A stretch of 64,000 nucleotides of DNA, from NCBI RefSeq assembly GCF_905475345.1, contig NC_066599.1:3412001-3476000 (forward strand). Direction: 5' to 3'. Below the pieces are notes generated by a model. The model was not told where the DNA came from and did no database searches. It saw nothing but the letters and a program-made list of their open reading frames with translations. The first letter of the stretch is position 1; every line of letters begins with the position of its first letter. A program made the position numbers and the translations under genes. This document shows, one piece after another, positions 38,734 to 51,835 of this stretch. This stretch comes from Vespula vulgaris. Its lineage: Eukaryota > Arthropoda > Insecta > Hymenoptera > Vespidae.

Positions 38734-40369
38734 ATTGTAGCAGTAGTGTTCGCCATCGTCGTTACTTCGCCTTCGCGAAGCAAGATGCACGTCGCAAAAT
38801 GCCGCGAATGGAAGTAACCAGGCGCGAGCTTCTCTCTCCCTATGCTTTACTCCCTTTCTCGGTTTATTTTCTTTTTTCTTTCTTTTTTTTTTCTTTCTTT
38901 GTTTTCATTGGTTTTCTTCTTTCGTTTCATTCGGCCAACTCAAGCAACTTCCAATCTCCCAAAAATAAAGAAAATCCGCCCGGAAAATGAATCGAAAAAG
39001 AAAATGACAGAAATCATCCGATAGAAACGATCATCTGATCGATCTAATCACACTGATACATTGTATTATATCATATTATACAATATAATGTAATTTATCA
39101 ATGTATCATTCGGTAAATCGATAAGATTCATTAAAATTTTGTAATTCCTGACTCGAGAGAAATTTCGAAAAGATTCTACACCTTTGTTTGTATGTATTTA
39201 CGTATGTACGTACTTACGTATGCTTTTTTGGATTGAATTCCGAGAAAACCATAAAAAAGAAAAACGTAACGAACGTAATGTCAGATGATTGCAAAGATTG
39301 TAAAATTGTCTCGTGATGTTTATTTCGTTCTTTTCTTTCTTGTTTTTTTTTTTTTTATTTTTATTTTTATTTTTTCCTTTTCGATTCGAGTAAACGACAT
39401 AAAAGGATTTCGAAGTACACCGAACGTGTCAGTTAACGCTTTGAAAGAGAATCATCTCAAATTGCTTACATATTATATATCGCGACGATCGTGCGAGCAT
39501 CTTACAAATTATCTTTGAACGTACACGCGACGTTCGCGAAGTTTCTTGAGAGAAGGAAAGAGAAAGAGAGAAAGAGAGAGAGAGAGAGAGAAGAAAGAGA
39601 AGAAAAAAAAAATATTCAAAAGAGAAAAGACAGCTCACTGTCACGCGAAAGTTCGTTCTAGATAGGACATATCCAATCAGGATGCACTTCGTCGTTACAC
39701 ATATCTCTTTCTCTCTCTTTCTGTCGTATATTAATTAATATCATCCTTTCCATATCTCATCTCCTCATTCCTAATTTCCTAAAGAAGGAACGAGACTAAC
39801 AAATGATCATTCTAGAAATGAAATAAATATATGTAACTTGATAAAAAGTAAAAAAAATAAAAAAAAATAAAAATAAAAACACACGCACGCACGCACGCAC
39901 ACCGATATCTCACGATTAAAGTCGACGAAATCTTTTCGATTGACCGTGACTACTGCATCGAAAAAAAACAACACGTATTACGCACACCCAGACACGTAGA
40001 GAGAAAAAGAGAGAGAAAGAGAGATACGCATACACACGCAACGCAGAGAAAGAAAAAGATAGACACGAATAGAATTTATACACAGCATCCGAATCTAGAG
40101 AATCGCAAAGTATTTTCTATAATCGAATATAAAGAAAATTTCTTCGATTAACGTAATAAAATAATCTTGTCAATTACTTATAAACGTATTTACACGCACA
40201 CATATGCAAACATTTTGTATACATACATACACACATACATACATATATATATATACGTACATATAAATATATATATATATATATATATAAAATATATGTA
40301 TTGATACCTTTCTAACACATTAAACAACGAAATATTAGACACGAAGGAGGAGGAGGAGGGAAAAAGGAA

Positions 40370-40690
40370 ACACTCGCGTTCGTAGGAGCGAGCGAGCGAA
40401 CCGACCGAGCGACCGACCGACCGACTGACTGACTCGGAGATGCACGGCGCTAAAGGCACCCGAGTGCTAGCCGGCCGGTCTGCCTCTCTGGTGTTGCATG
40501 TGAGCGTGAGCATGGAGGCCGATGGTGGAAGAGGAGAAAGAGGAGGAGGTGGAGGAGGAGAAGGTAGCGAAGAAGGAGGAGAGGACGAAGAAGAGGAGGG
40601 AATTGCGAGGACGAACGAGAGGAGGGGAAGAAACGAGCCATAGTCCCGCCCGACTAGTAACGTTCCGTCTCTACTTGCACGCCCACGCTC
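40370..40690. promoter_or_regulatory. GC-rich island with GAGC/GACC repeats
   Basis: GC-rich for this window. It starts with GAGC, GACC and GACT tetramers, passes CGGCGCTAAAGGCACCCGAG and GCCGGCCGG, and ends in a GGA-rich purine block. The open frame 40440-40643 is glycine/glutamate low-complexity with no motif. A distal promoter or 5' exon of usp is possible; nothing proves it. Confidence 0.3.
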
Positions 40691-40716
40691 CTCTCTCTCT
40701 CTCTCTCTCTCTCTCT

Positions 40717-40760
<44 letters not shown>

Positions 40761-41065
40761 GTCTTACTCTTACTCTTACTACCTTTTTCTTTTTTCTCTC
40801 TGTTTTTTTCTTTCTCGAACTTGCTTTATTTCTTTCTAATCCTTTCTTTCTTTCTTTCTTTCTAATCCTTTTCAACTATTTTTCTCATTTAATATATATA
40901 TATTCTTTTTTGTTTTCCTTTTCCTTCCTCTCCTTTCTTTTTTTGTGCCTTATTAATTTCGAAGTATGTAACTTTCCTTGATCTATTGTTAAAGTTCCGT
41001 CTTCTTTTTCCTTTTTCTCCCACCTCACCACCCAATGTTTTTCACTTTTTATCTTTGTGCATTGT

Positions 41066-41121
<56 letters not shown>

Positions 41122-41480
41122 CTGTCTCTCTCTTTTTATCTTTTTCATACTGTTTCTATCCCTCTCCCACCCTTTTTATTTCTCGCATTGTCCGTATCTT
41201 TTCACCTTTTACATCCTCTCTCCATCTCTCTCTCTCTCTCTATCTTTTTATATGGTCTATCACTTTTTATCTTTCGCATTGTTTTTCCTTTTTTTACAGC
41301 CCTCTCCAGCCGCTCTCATCTTTTTATCTTTCTCCATCGTCCTTTACTTTTTATCTGTCACATTGTCTTTCCCTTTTCATTTTATTCCTTACATACCCGT
41401 GCCTCTCCTTTATTCGTCCTTTTGCACAGTCCTTCTGTTTCTTCTCTCTTTTTTTTTTTTTATTCTTTCTTAAATTTTCA
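40688..41480 (+). repeat. Polypyrimidine tract of about 800 bases with (TC)n cores
   Basis: The plus strand is overwhelmingly C and T, with TC cores at about 40690-40718, 40722-40756, 41070-41107 and 41224-41241. The 211-codon Ser/Leu/Phe frame across part of it is an artefact of composition. Confidence 0.85.
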
Positions 41481-41816
41481 TCTTTTTTCTCATTTCTCGT
41501 TTATTCCTTTTCTCGGTTAAAATCGTTGAAACAAACTTTTGGTGCAGTACATTTCTCGATGATCGCGTTTGTATGTGCCTATATTCTTTTAACAACGAAC
41601 TTGTATACGTCGATGCAGTGAAAAAAGGAAGAGAGAGAAAGAAAGAGAGAAAGAAAGAGAGAGGAAGAGTGAGAGAGAAAGGAAGTAAGGGAATATGTGA
41701 ATGTATGTATGTGTGAAACAGAGAGAGAGAAAGAGAGCTTGCATTACATTGCCGTCGGCGAGCTTAGGAGTCAAGTTCTAGTGCATGGCCGAAACGGGTG
41801 AGTCGTCTTCTCCCAC

Positions 41817-41819
<3 letters not shown>

Positions 41820-41861
<42 letters not shown>

Positions 41862-41966
41862 GTCTGTCTTTCTCCCTCTCTCTTTTTTAATGCTGCCGCT
41901 TGAGCACGGTGAAGTAGAGGGATAAAAAGAGAGATGAGAAGAAGGGAGAGACAGAGATATATGTAT

Positions 41967-42040
<74 letters not shown>
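41820..42040. repeat. (TC)n, (AT)n and (AG)n cluster
   Basis: TC at 41820-41854, then (AT)n at about 41970-42020 running directly into (AG)n at 42021-42039. Confidence 0.92.
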
Positions 42041-43177
42041 AGTTTGATCATATGTCGAACTAATCCATTTGTATATTGGCTTACGAATAATATCATTTTT
42101 AAGTGCATTCATAATGATGCAATTTTTGTTGTTATTATTATCGAAAAAGAAAATTCATTTCTACACATTATATATAACGATATTTTTGCAATATCATAAT
42201 ATAAAAACACACACATGTACACGTATGTGTATATGTATGTATGTATGTACATAGGAAAATATCTTTAATTATAAAAAACGTTTAAAGTTAAGAAAATATT
42301 AACGAGATATTAATCTCAAGATATAATTCGATAATTTAGCTGAATTATTTTTTTAGTACGAACGCGATCCAGTCGGTCTTTCAAAGTAAAATCAAGAGTA
42401 TGTATCTCGGTGTAACGACCTAAGAGTTTACATTAGACGTAAACAAAACAGAGGCTCGTGCTTTCGACCCCGAGTTCGTCGTTTGCGAATACAATCCCTC
42501 AGTATTACTCTGTCTTCGATCGTGTCAACATCGTCTGTCTCGTAGCTCTTCGTCATTCGAGAAATTAATTAATTAACTTTATTAATAATTCTATAATATA
42601 CATATTTATATCTAAATCTAGATATATGTATATGTAAGTATATAGATATATATATATTTATATTTTAAGAAGGATCATCTTCGTATGCAGCAAACTTTAT
42701 CTGGTGAGGATCAATTCATAATACTTGCGACGTAAAATTAATAATGTAAACACAACACAAATATTGTCGAGCTAATTGACCGCTTCATCCTATTTTTTCT
42801 CTTTTGCGTTTGTTTTCCTTTTTGTAATACTTCTGCGCGTTTAACTTTTCATACGAAATATCCGTCTATATACGTATAGATCAGTTTCGTTATTTTATTC
42901 TAATCTAAGCGTTTTACTATATTATCTAATTTTACTATAATTTCACTTTTATCTATATACGTTTACAGCAGTCGATGTTTCTGAATGGTAGCGATGCAAA
43001 CACAAGAATATAATTATCGATACAAAGATAATAACACGTACAATTTCATTTAACGAGAAAGAGGGTGAAAGAAAGAGAGAGCGTTTATATAAATTGATCT
43101 CAGTATAGATCAGTTCACTGTACTTGGAATCAATTCACGTATCATTTTACTGCACGTGTGTGCCTTATATAGGATGA

Positions 43178-43216
<39 letters not shown>

Positions 43217-43294
43217 AATGATATCACCAAAATATCTCGATCGTTTATAAATTGAAAAAAAGAAAAAATAAGAAAATAAAAAAACGGGGAAAAA

Positions 43295-43335
<41 letters not shown>

Positions 43336-43336
43336 G
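43178..43336 (+). repeat. (ATT)n at 43178-43216 and (AAAG)n at 43302-43336
   Basis: Thirteen ATT units, and about nine GAAA units after an A-rich spacer. Confidence 0.92.
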
Positions 43337-44083
43337 AAAAACGTCATGGAGTTCTCGTAAAAATATAATTTTCTTTTCTTTTTTGTTTTTTGTTTTCTTT
43401 TTTATTTTTTAATCTTAGCATCGAAATTCTCTCGCTCGTGTACACACGTATATATTTAGATAGGATCTCTCCTCTCGCAGTTTTCTGCCGAGAGTCTTTC
43501 TTTCCGCGTCTGCGCGTGGATCGGTCATAAGTAGTCGTCGTCAAGGTCAGCCACCTACATATACTCAGAACAGTAAGTCCGTACATGCGATTCCGTTTCT
43601 ACTTGCCACGCTGTGTTCTTCGTGTCAACTCGTTTTCTACGACATTTATCGTGGATCGAATGCGTGTATTTTTATTAAAAAATAAAACAAAGAAGCAAAC
43701 AAAAAAAAATAAAAGAAGAAAGAAGAAGAAGAAGAAGAGGAAGAAGCAATGAAAAAGCCAACGGAAGTCAAAATTTCGACAGGAGAAATTTCTTGTTTCT
43801 TTTTTCTTTTCTTTTTACATTTTTTTTTGTCTTTCAAAATCGAACACAAAAACGAAGGAAGAAAAAGACAAAGAGGAAGAAGAAGTCTAAAAGAAGGAAG
43901 CTAGCTAGTAGATGGGGGGGAGGGGGTTGACTGAGAAAAGGAAAAAGATGGAAGAAAAGAGAGAGAGAGAGAGAAAATAAAAGAAAAAAATTTTAGCTGC
44001 AGCTGTTTCGTCTGGTCGTGGCTTTGCACAATGCAAAATTCGGGTTTCTAATTCTAAAGCAGGCACCAATCAGACGGGCTATT

Positions 44084-44097
44084 GTTCACGCGTGAAC
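44084..44097. promoter_or_regulatory. Perfect 14-base palindrome GTTCACGCGTGAAC
   Basis: Two GTTCA/TGAAC arms around CGCG. The arms resemble nuclear-receptor half-sites in inverted orientation. A CCAAT box (ACCAATCAG) lies about 20 bases upstream. Function is inferred and weak. Confidence 0.35.
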
Positions 44098-44101
44098 ACT
44101 C

Positions 44102-44145
<44 letters not shown>

Positions 44146-45047
44146 TTTCTGTCTGTCTGTCTCTCTCTTTTTTAGCTCTTAATCGCTCGTTTGAATCCTA
44201 ATAAACGGAGAAACGACATACCGTTTGTTCGACGTATATATATAAGTAAAATATATAGCTCTTGTAGTGAGTTACTCGAAAGGGAGAGACCATTGCTTTA
44301 TTTTTGTATTTTTTACTTCGTTTTTTTTTTATTTTATTTTCGAAAATCGATAGTAGATGAGAGAACAATTGCTAAGAAATATTCCGATAAGCTTGTTTAC
44401 TTCTTTGTTTTGTTTTTTTTTCTTTCTAATTTGACGCAGTTAATCGTAATAATTTTAATATACAATATCGTCACGTTTCTAATATTCTTTAGACGACATA
44501 TATGAACGTAAGACTATTAGATTCTTCTTTTTAATCTTCCAAAAGCCATGTATTAAAACCGGAGAGAAGGAATTAAAAAAAATATGTCGTGGACTCGTTC
44601 GATTATTTTCTTTTTTCAATTTCATAAAATCAATTATAAATAATTTTCAATGATATAATCCTACTTCTAAAGAAAAAGAGAAAGAAAAGAGAAAAAGAGG
44701 GAGAGAGAGAAAGAGAGAGAGTATATTCGATGATATATAACGATTATTATTTTAATCAATATAATTTCATTATATACAATTATCCTCCGTCTTATCTGTT
44801 TCATAGTCGAGAATAAAAAAAAGAAGAATAAAAAAGAAAAAGAAAAAAAAAAGAAGAAGAAGAAGAAAAGAAATTTTAATCAGATCATTTAGAACATGCT
44901 GATGATTAATATAATAAAAAGGATGGCAGAGATATATTATATCGTATTTCCTATCTCAGTCGCACGTTTACGCGATGTGTCATTAAATGCAAGCAAGCTG
45001 CATGAGTTATGGAAGCTTCAGAAAGGCTAGAGAGATATCGAGATGGC

Positions 45048-45150
45048 GGTTGGTTGGTTGGTTGGTTGGTTGATCGGTCTGTCTGTTTGTCTGTCTGTCG
45101 GTCGGTCGGTCGGTCGGTCGGTCGGTCGGTCGGTCGGTCGGTCGGCCGGT
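45048..45150 (+). repeat. (GGTT)n / (TCTG)n / (GGTC)n compound tetranucleotide array
   Basis: Five GGTT units, then TCTG-type units, then about eleven GGTC units. It yields a false PTDRPTDR frame on the minus strand. Confidence 0.95.
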
Positions 45151-45719
45151 CGTATGCATGATCAACCACGTTAACGCGAGTTAGCTAGCGAGCGCATGCA
45201 CGCATCGCGTTATAAATAATGCTCGTTTATAAGGAACGAGACGAGAGAAGGATGATCAATCGGCTTTCCGAGTGGGGACGACGAGAAAAGGCGAGTAAAA
45301 CAGTCAAGGTCGACGCATAATTTCGTCGCATTGCGACGTAGCCCAAGCCACGCTCTTCTTCTCTTATATTTTTTTCAAACGAATCGAGACAATCCTTTCT
45401 TTTCATTTTCTTTCTTTCTTTTTTTTTTGTTATTCTTTTTTCCTTTTTCTTTTCTTTTGTTCTGCAAAATTTCGAATAACAAAAAAAAAGGAGAGAAAAG
45501 AGGAACTTGCATTCGTATTTTATATCTCGTTGGAAAGATACATTTTTAAGTCGTCTCTAAACTTTTGAAGAAACGGAGAATTTTTATTGAAAAGTTAGAA
45601 TTATCTAACGAAGAAGAAAATATGTTAAAGAATTTTCACTCGTATTTCATTCCTCGTTAAATAAATCAATTTTTTTTTTGTTTTCAATTGTTCGATTCGA
45701 ATTAAGAAATCGAAAGGAG

Positions 45720-45754
<35 letters not shown>

Positions 45755-46067
45755 TTTCTTTTTTTCTTACGAAATTTGAGTAATAAAAAAAGAAAGAAAG
45801 AACAAAGAACTTTTATTTGTATCGTATATCATTTTAAAGAAATCACTGCTTGTTTCTTTCTTTTGTAATCGTTTAGAATTGTAATGAAATCATAATATTT
45901 CCAAAGGAACGTTTAAAATATGAGCGAGACGGGAAAAAATAAAAATAAAAATAAAAAAGAAAGAAAGGAAAACATAAAGAACGAACATTCTTTAGATTTC
46001 GCTTGTCATTGACGATTTTAATTGATTTTAAATGAAAACGTTTGAATTCCAATCGGTATTGGATTTT

Positions 46068-46088
46068 TAAAAAGGTCTGACCTTTTTA
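46068..46088. promoter_or_regulatory. 21-base palindrome containing AGGTC-T-GACCT
   Basis: Arms TAAAAAGGTC and GACCTTTTTA are exact complements around a single T. The core resembles an IR1 ecdysone response element but lacks the inner A and T of AGGTCA/TGACCT. Confidence 0.35.
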
Positions 46089-47210
46089 GAAACCTAAGTA
46101 AGCCTAATCAAAATCCAAACACAATGATATGAAACGAGTACCATGGACATCGTTAGTGTATGCGCATATTACGTTTGAAAGAACCAGATCGCAACGGCCT
46201 AAATACAATTTTATTCAGATACACGTGTAAGTGTGCGTATGTATGTAATCGTAAACGCACATTCCACTCGTTTTTCATCGAGAAAGAAGTACATATGTAT
46301 ATGTATATACGTGTATATCTATATACATCGTAACACACATACATATATTATTAATGATCTCAAAATAGAACAATAATTTTCTCTAAATGATTTATTTATC
46401 ATCGTTATTTCAATAACGAGTAACGTTCGTTTCAGTTTGCATAATAATTCTGAACGTAACTCTATTTTATTCTCTGTTCTTTTTATTTATTTACTTACTT
46501 ACTTACTTATTTATTTATTTATTTTTTTTTTGTTATTATCTCTTATTTTTTATTTTCCTTTTTAATTTTGTTAAAAGGTAGTTTATTATAAGATAATCTA
46601 ATAGACAATGAACACTTTCAAGATTACTTGGATCGTAAAAATAGTTACTTACAAGGTAGCAGGACGTATTAATAACGTTGTGATTGATCGATCGTTCGTA
46701 AAGACGATGACACGCTTAAACTCACCTGAAAAACAAAAAGATAGATCACAAAATTAATTATTTTATACGTCTATGATATAAACGTGTTCGTTTGTTCGAT
46801 TTTATAGGATATAAAAAAAGTTATTCGGTTGTTCTTTCTATACGTAGATACATATATTTAAAAAAAGAAAAAGCAAATAGAAAAACAAATAAAATAAAAT
46901 AAAAAAAAAAAAAATAGCTTACAACGTTTTATAACTGGGCCAACTTTACATAGAGACACATACACAGAATAAAATGGCGCACCTGCGCTATTTTGAATTC
47001 TAAACATGCGACGAGTCTACGGGACACGAGTCGGAGGTAGCTAGAATAGAGAAGATACAGTGAATGTAAAAAGTATTCGTATATTCGTTATAGTAGTTTT
47101 CTATGAATACATTTTATTATTTGTTTATAAATTATTTTTTTATACGTTATAAGAATTAAAGAATAATGCATATAAATTATAATTTTCTTTAAATATTTAT
47201 TTCTTCGTTG

Positions 47211-47217
<7 letters not shown>

Positions 47218-47262
<45 letters not shown>

Positions 47263-47522
47263 TCTTTTTTGTTTTTTGTTTTTTTTTTTCATATATTCTG
47301 CCTGTTTTTAATATATTATAAAAATTATAATAATATATAACATGGATAATAATTATTTTCCATAAATATAAAATTCCTTCTTGTAATCATACAATTTTTC
47401 AATATAACACTACTCTTATACGTTTCAAAATAATACGACAATAGTACATCACACACCCAATTATAATTTTCCATATAAACAACATTACAATTTTATTTTC
47501 CATTCCACATATTTTTATATAA

Positions 47523-47602
<80 letters not shown>
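47218..47602. repeat. (AT)n at 47218-47254 and (TC)n at 47527-47602
   Basis: The TC block is 76 bases and uninterrupted, among the longest pure dinucleotide runs in the window. Confidence 0.95.
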
Positions 47603-47605
<3 letters not shown>

Positions 47606-47847
47606 ATATATATTTCTTATATACAAAAAAAAATTATATATACATATATATACGCGATAAAAAAATAATTAAAAAATATACTATACATCTAAATATATAA
47701 AACAAATACTAATAAATATACTATATAAAAAATATACTAAATATATAATAAAAAATTATAAAGGATTTACGAATACTTTTTACACTAACTGTAGATAGAT
47801 AATTAGATGGAAAGAAGTAGAAAAAGAGACTGAAAGAGAGAGAAGAA

Positions 47848-47878
<31 letters not shown>

Positions 47879-48434
47879 AAAGAGAAAGAAACAATATAGA
47901 AAAGATGAAAGAAAGAGAAGGATGACAAGTAGGTCACTAGGTGAATCGTGCTAAACAGTACACAGGAGTGTCCCGACATTGACCCATATGTCTGCTTTGT
48001 GCACTCGGCTTCCTCTTTGCCCTTCTTTCCTCTAGTCTTCCACCCTCCCCACTACTACTACTACTACTGCTACCCCTTTCCTCCTCCTCTCTCTCTCTCT
48101 TTCTCTCTTTAGCATCTTCCATCTTTCTCTACCATCCAAGTGATTCCCCTCCAACGAAGCGGTTCGCTTTCCAACCAATTGCATAGGGTTGGCCTCGCTT
48201 GCACTTAAAATGCACTTGCTCCCACTCTCTTTTCCCTCCCCCTCTCTCTCTCCTCTCTCTATCTTTCTCTCTCTGTTCCACACCCCCACTACCCACCCTC
48301 CCTACAAGAGCACCCCAACCTACTACTAAACTCAACGATCGATGCCCTACCACCATTTTCTAATTCGATGAAAGCTTATCGCGAATTCTCTTCGAGTGTA
48401 ATGAAAAATATGAGGACGAACTTCTACTTTTAAA

Positions 48435-48440
<6 letters not shown>

Positions 48441-48501
<61 letters not shown>

Positions 48502-48517
48502 TGTATGTATGTATGTA
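48441..48517 (+). repeat. (AT)n then (ATGT)n compound repeat
   Basis: About 17 AT units followed by about ten ATGT units. Confidence 0.94.
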
Positions 48518-48695
48518 CATACTGAAGCAATAATACCTTCCGTTTTAGAATAAAAGAGAAGATACGCGCCGATAAACCAAGCGACCTTTGCTCGCCATGC
48601 TAACTACATACATATATGTATATGCATATATGTACATACATATTATACATAATTCTTTACGTTTAACGGTACGAAAGCTTGTCCTTTTAAAATGT

Positions 48696-48699
<4 letters not shown>

Positions 48700-48743
<44 letters not shown>

Positions 48744-48838
48744 GACGTACATGTATATAGATATATGTATGTTTAATAGAGACTCATGGTTCACTTTGAT
48801 AGATAAATAAACAAACTTGAAAGAAAAACTCACTAAAA

Positions 48839-48886
<48 letters not shown>
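48700..48886. repeat. (AT)n at 48700-48737 and (AG)n at 48847-48886
   Basis: Two dinucleotide runs about 110 bases apart. Confidence 0.93.
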
Positions 48887-48888
<2 letters not shown>

Positions 48889-49609
48889 AGAATAAGGTTT
48901 GTAATTCATGCCCTTCGTAGTTTGTCGAGCAGAAAGTCGAATAGATAAAAAAATTTCCGCTGAAAACAAGAATGGCCTATCATGACCGTCGTCGGTCAAC
49001 GGAATCCAAGCGTTAAAAGAACGTATATATACAAAAACATTGACATACACATATATATACACATACACATAGGGATATATTTATATATGTATGTTGTATG
49101 TTTATACGTATTAATACACAGGTACGTGTAATATATTATCACACGTATATACCCAATGTATTCTTTCACAGTTGCTTTACTGGCGTTACCTTATCGTGTA
49201 GGCAGCCTCTGTAACGCGGCCTTTATCGTAACTCGTCCGTATTTTTAAAGTTCACTTCTTCTTTTAAATTTTTATTTAACGTAGGATGCATATATATATT
49301 TGTGTGTGTATGTATGTAGATGTGTACGTATACATGTATTCGTTTATTATGAATAGTCATGCTTATTCCCTTTGTTATCAACATTCTATAACTTTTATCT
49401 ATATATAAATTTTTTGTTACGTCAGATAATGAATTTGTGATCTATGTTTATATTCAATTCTATTTATTTTTTTGTTCGAAATGTACGATAATATTATTTC
49501 AGGATGTTTTTAAATTCTCTGTTTTTCTTTTTCTCTTTCTCCCTCTCCCTATTCTTCTTTTTTTAAATCGTATGCAAATATTAGATGGACGATCTACGAT
49601 AAATGTTTG

Positions 49610-49836
49610 TATAGGATAAATCAAAAGTTCCTAGGTGACCTTAAAAATCGATTATGTAATCTTCTTCGAGTTATTTTAAGCTTGGCTTCAAAGTTTGCAG
49701 TTTTATAATTGGGACTTTTAGTTTTACAATCCGAAAAAAATCAAATAAAACAAAACAAATGGATCTGAAAGGTTTGGAAAAAGGCAATTGTTTTAAAAAA
49801 AAAAAAAAACATCTAAAAACTTTTGCCCCCATTCGA
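49610..49836. mobile_element. MITE copy 2, mariner-like, intergenic
   Basis: About 227 bases. The left end carries CAAAAGTTCCTAGGTGACCT, and the complement of the right end reads GGGGGCAAAAGTTTTTAGAT. The interior shares TTTTACAATC plus an A-rich run with copy 3. The right arm is shortened by a poly-A expansion. No coding capacity. Confidence 0.7.
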
Positions 49837-50199
49837 TATTTATGATTTTTTTTGTTTTTTAATAAAATACAATACGATGGTTTTTGTTAGTTTTCAATGT
49901 TTCTATTTTATTTCATGGTTCTCTCTTTTTGTTTCTTTTTTAAGTCATTTTTATGATTAATTTTAATAATGAACCGTATAGGTAGTATTCGTTGGATGAA
50001 TGATAAAATAATTTTAGTATTCGTAAAGAAACATTTGATGCTGTTTTCAATGCACTTTGTAGGATTATTCGAAGTGATTTTAGCGGCTTTCCTAGCAACA
50101 TACGCAACGATGTATTGCGTCCACGACGCCGACGGCGGTAATTATCAAACGCGTTTAATTAAAGTGACACAGAGAGAAAGAGAGAGCGAAAAAGAGCTC

Positions 50200-50240
<41 letters not shown>
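50200..50240 (+). repeat. (AG)n microsatellite
   Basis: About twenty AG units; gives a false RERERE frame. Confidence 0.93.
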
Positions 50241-50245
<5 letters not shown>

Positions 50246-51235
50246 GCTTTTCGCCCAAGGTTACATGGAATGCAACACGATCTCGTCCATTTTAATTCCA
50301 CCGAGAGAACACTTTCCGCAAAGATTATCGTTAAAAATATGAGAAAACTTGAGATTCAATATTCTTTTAATAATAATTAATAATATTTAATTGCTCATTA
50401 TATTAATATTTCATTTAATATATGTCAATGTAGATATGTATATATACATATACATATTTCTGAATCGTACAAAATAATAACATTTCATGTTTCTAATAAT
50501 ATTATAATAATATAAATTAGAAATGACAAAAATATAATATAAATTATTATTCTAATATATGATCTGTAGTATGATATTGTAAATAATATTTGAAATTTTG
50601 CGAATGCCTAAGAAACTTTTCTATAATTTCGTGCGATAATAATCGTTGTGGAACGAGTACGTTATGGTATGTTGAACACGTAAAAGAGAAAAAGTGAAGG
50701 AAAGAAGAAGAAAAGATAGTATATATGTAAAGAAAGAAAAAAAAAAGGAAAAGGAGTGAAAACTCAAGGAGAAATTTTCCATGGTTTAACATCAAGGCTT
50801 CCTATCGAATAAGACTATCGAAAAGAGAGTCCTATATTTTCTTTCATAAAATCGACGATGTTGTCGATCGAAATAATTATTAAGAAAAGGTTTCGAACGA
50901 TTCTCGATAAATTTGTAGATGTTATACAGGATGGAACATTGAAAAAATGGAAACATTGAAATATTCTTGATATTATTTATAAATGGTTAATTTTTTTATT
51001 TTCTGTTTCTCTCATAATTTATTATTAAATTTGTGTTCTCAAACATTGACAATATCTATTATATTTCAAACAAATATTTTCATACTTTCATTGGTATTTA
51101 TAATTTTACGATTTAAATGCTTCAAAAAACTCTAATGAATTAAATTGTGATTACTGAAAATGAAATTAAAAAACTGTATTATTACATTTTTCCTAAATAT
51201 TGTGTAGATATCAGTGTGTACATTTTTTTCGGAAA

Positions 51236-51266
<31 letters not shown>

Positions 51267-51639
51267 GAAAAAGATATTTTCATACGTTCATCGTCATGAC
51301 GTTCTTTTATTATTTTACATTTACGTTGTTTTAATTCTTATTTTGTTTTAAACTTAAGCTTCAAAAACTGACGGATTGATATCAGTAAAAAATATATAAC
51401 AAAACTTGTCCTACATAAATAGATAAATACGCACACAAATACGAACGCGCCTACGTACTGCGCAAAATTATTTTGAAGAAAAATAATTTCCAGAACAACA
51501 TCATCGTCATTAATATTTGCTGAATTAAAAAATTCCATTCTGTATTACATGTAAGAAATTACAATGAGAAATATCTTGGAAAGAATTTATTCATCCTTTC
51601 ATCCATGAGCAAGGATCAGCTCGCGTGAAATTGAAAAAA

Positions 51640-51835
51640 GTAGGAGAGGAAAGAAGTGAAGGGTAGGAGGAAAGGAAGAGGAGAAAGAGGAGGAGGAGGA
51701 GGAGGAGGTAATAAAGAAGTAGAAGTAGAAGTAGAAGCAGCAGAAGAAGAAGAAGAGGAGGAGAAAGAGAAACAGAAGAAGAAGAAGAAAAAGAAAAAGA
51801 GAGAGAAAAAAGCAAAAAAAGAAGTGGAAAGGATC
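51640..51835 (+). repeat. Homopurine tract, GGA/GAA/GTAGAA units
   Basis: About 190 bases almost free of pyrimidines on the plus strand, with a GGA core, four TAGAAG units and a GAA/AAG-rich end. Confidence 0.9.

Larger units (their letters stand above)
34802..40300. other. Upstream flank of usp: candidate 5' UTR, then gene-poor repeat-rich DNA
   Basis: The first part (to about 35130) may be usp 5' UTR; a GC-richer patch lies at 35090-35130. Beyond it are (AG)n at 35397-35437, (AT)n at 36335-36376, (CCA)n at 36681-36721, (AG)n at 37239-37292 and a CTG-type array at 38643-38733. GC-richer patches at 36730-36890 and 37080-37190 carry no recognised coding motif. Confidence 0.55.
42041..46900. 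other. Gene-poor intergenic stretch
   Basis: No coding gene is supported. It contains ATT, AAAG, TC, TTTC and GGTT/GGTC repeats, plus A/T-rich filler. Less AT-rich patches lie at 42360-42560, 43980-44100 and 44960-45320, none with a recognised coding motif. Confidence 0.65.

Noticed and set aside
40986..41621. A 211-codon plus-strand frame, the second longest in the window
   Set aside because: It is Ser/Leu/Phe low-complexity from a polypyrimidine tract, and all three frames there are open. No domain or splice structure.
45048..45150. Telomere-like repeat
   Set aside because: GGTT and GGTC units are not the insect TTAGG telomere unit or an obvious variant of it. The array is interstitial and only 100 bases.
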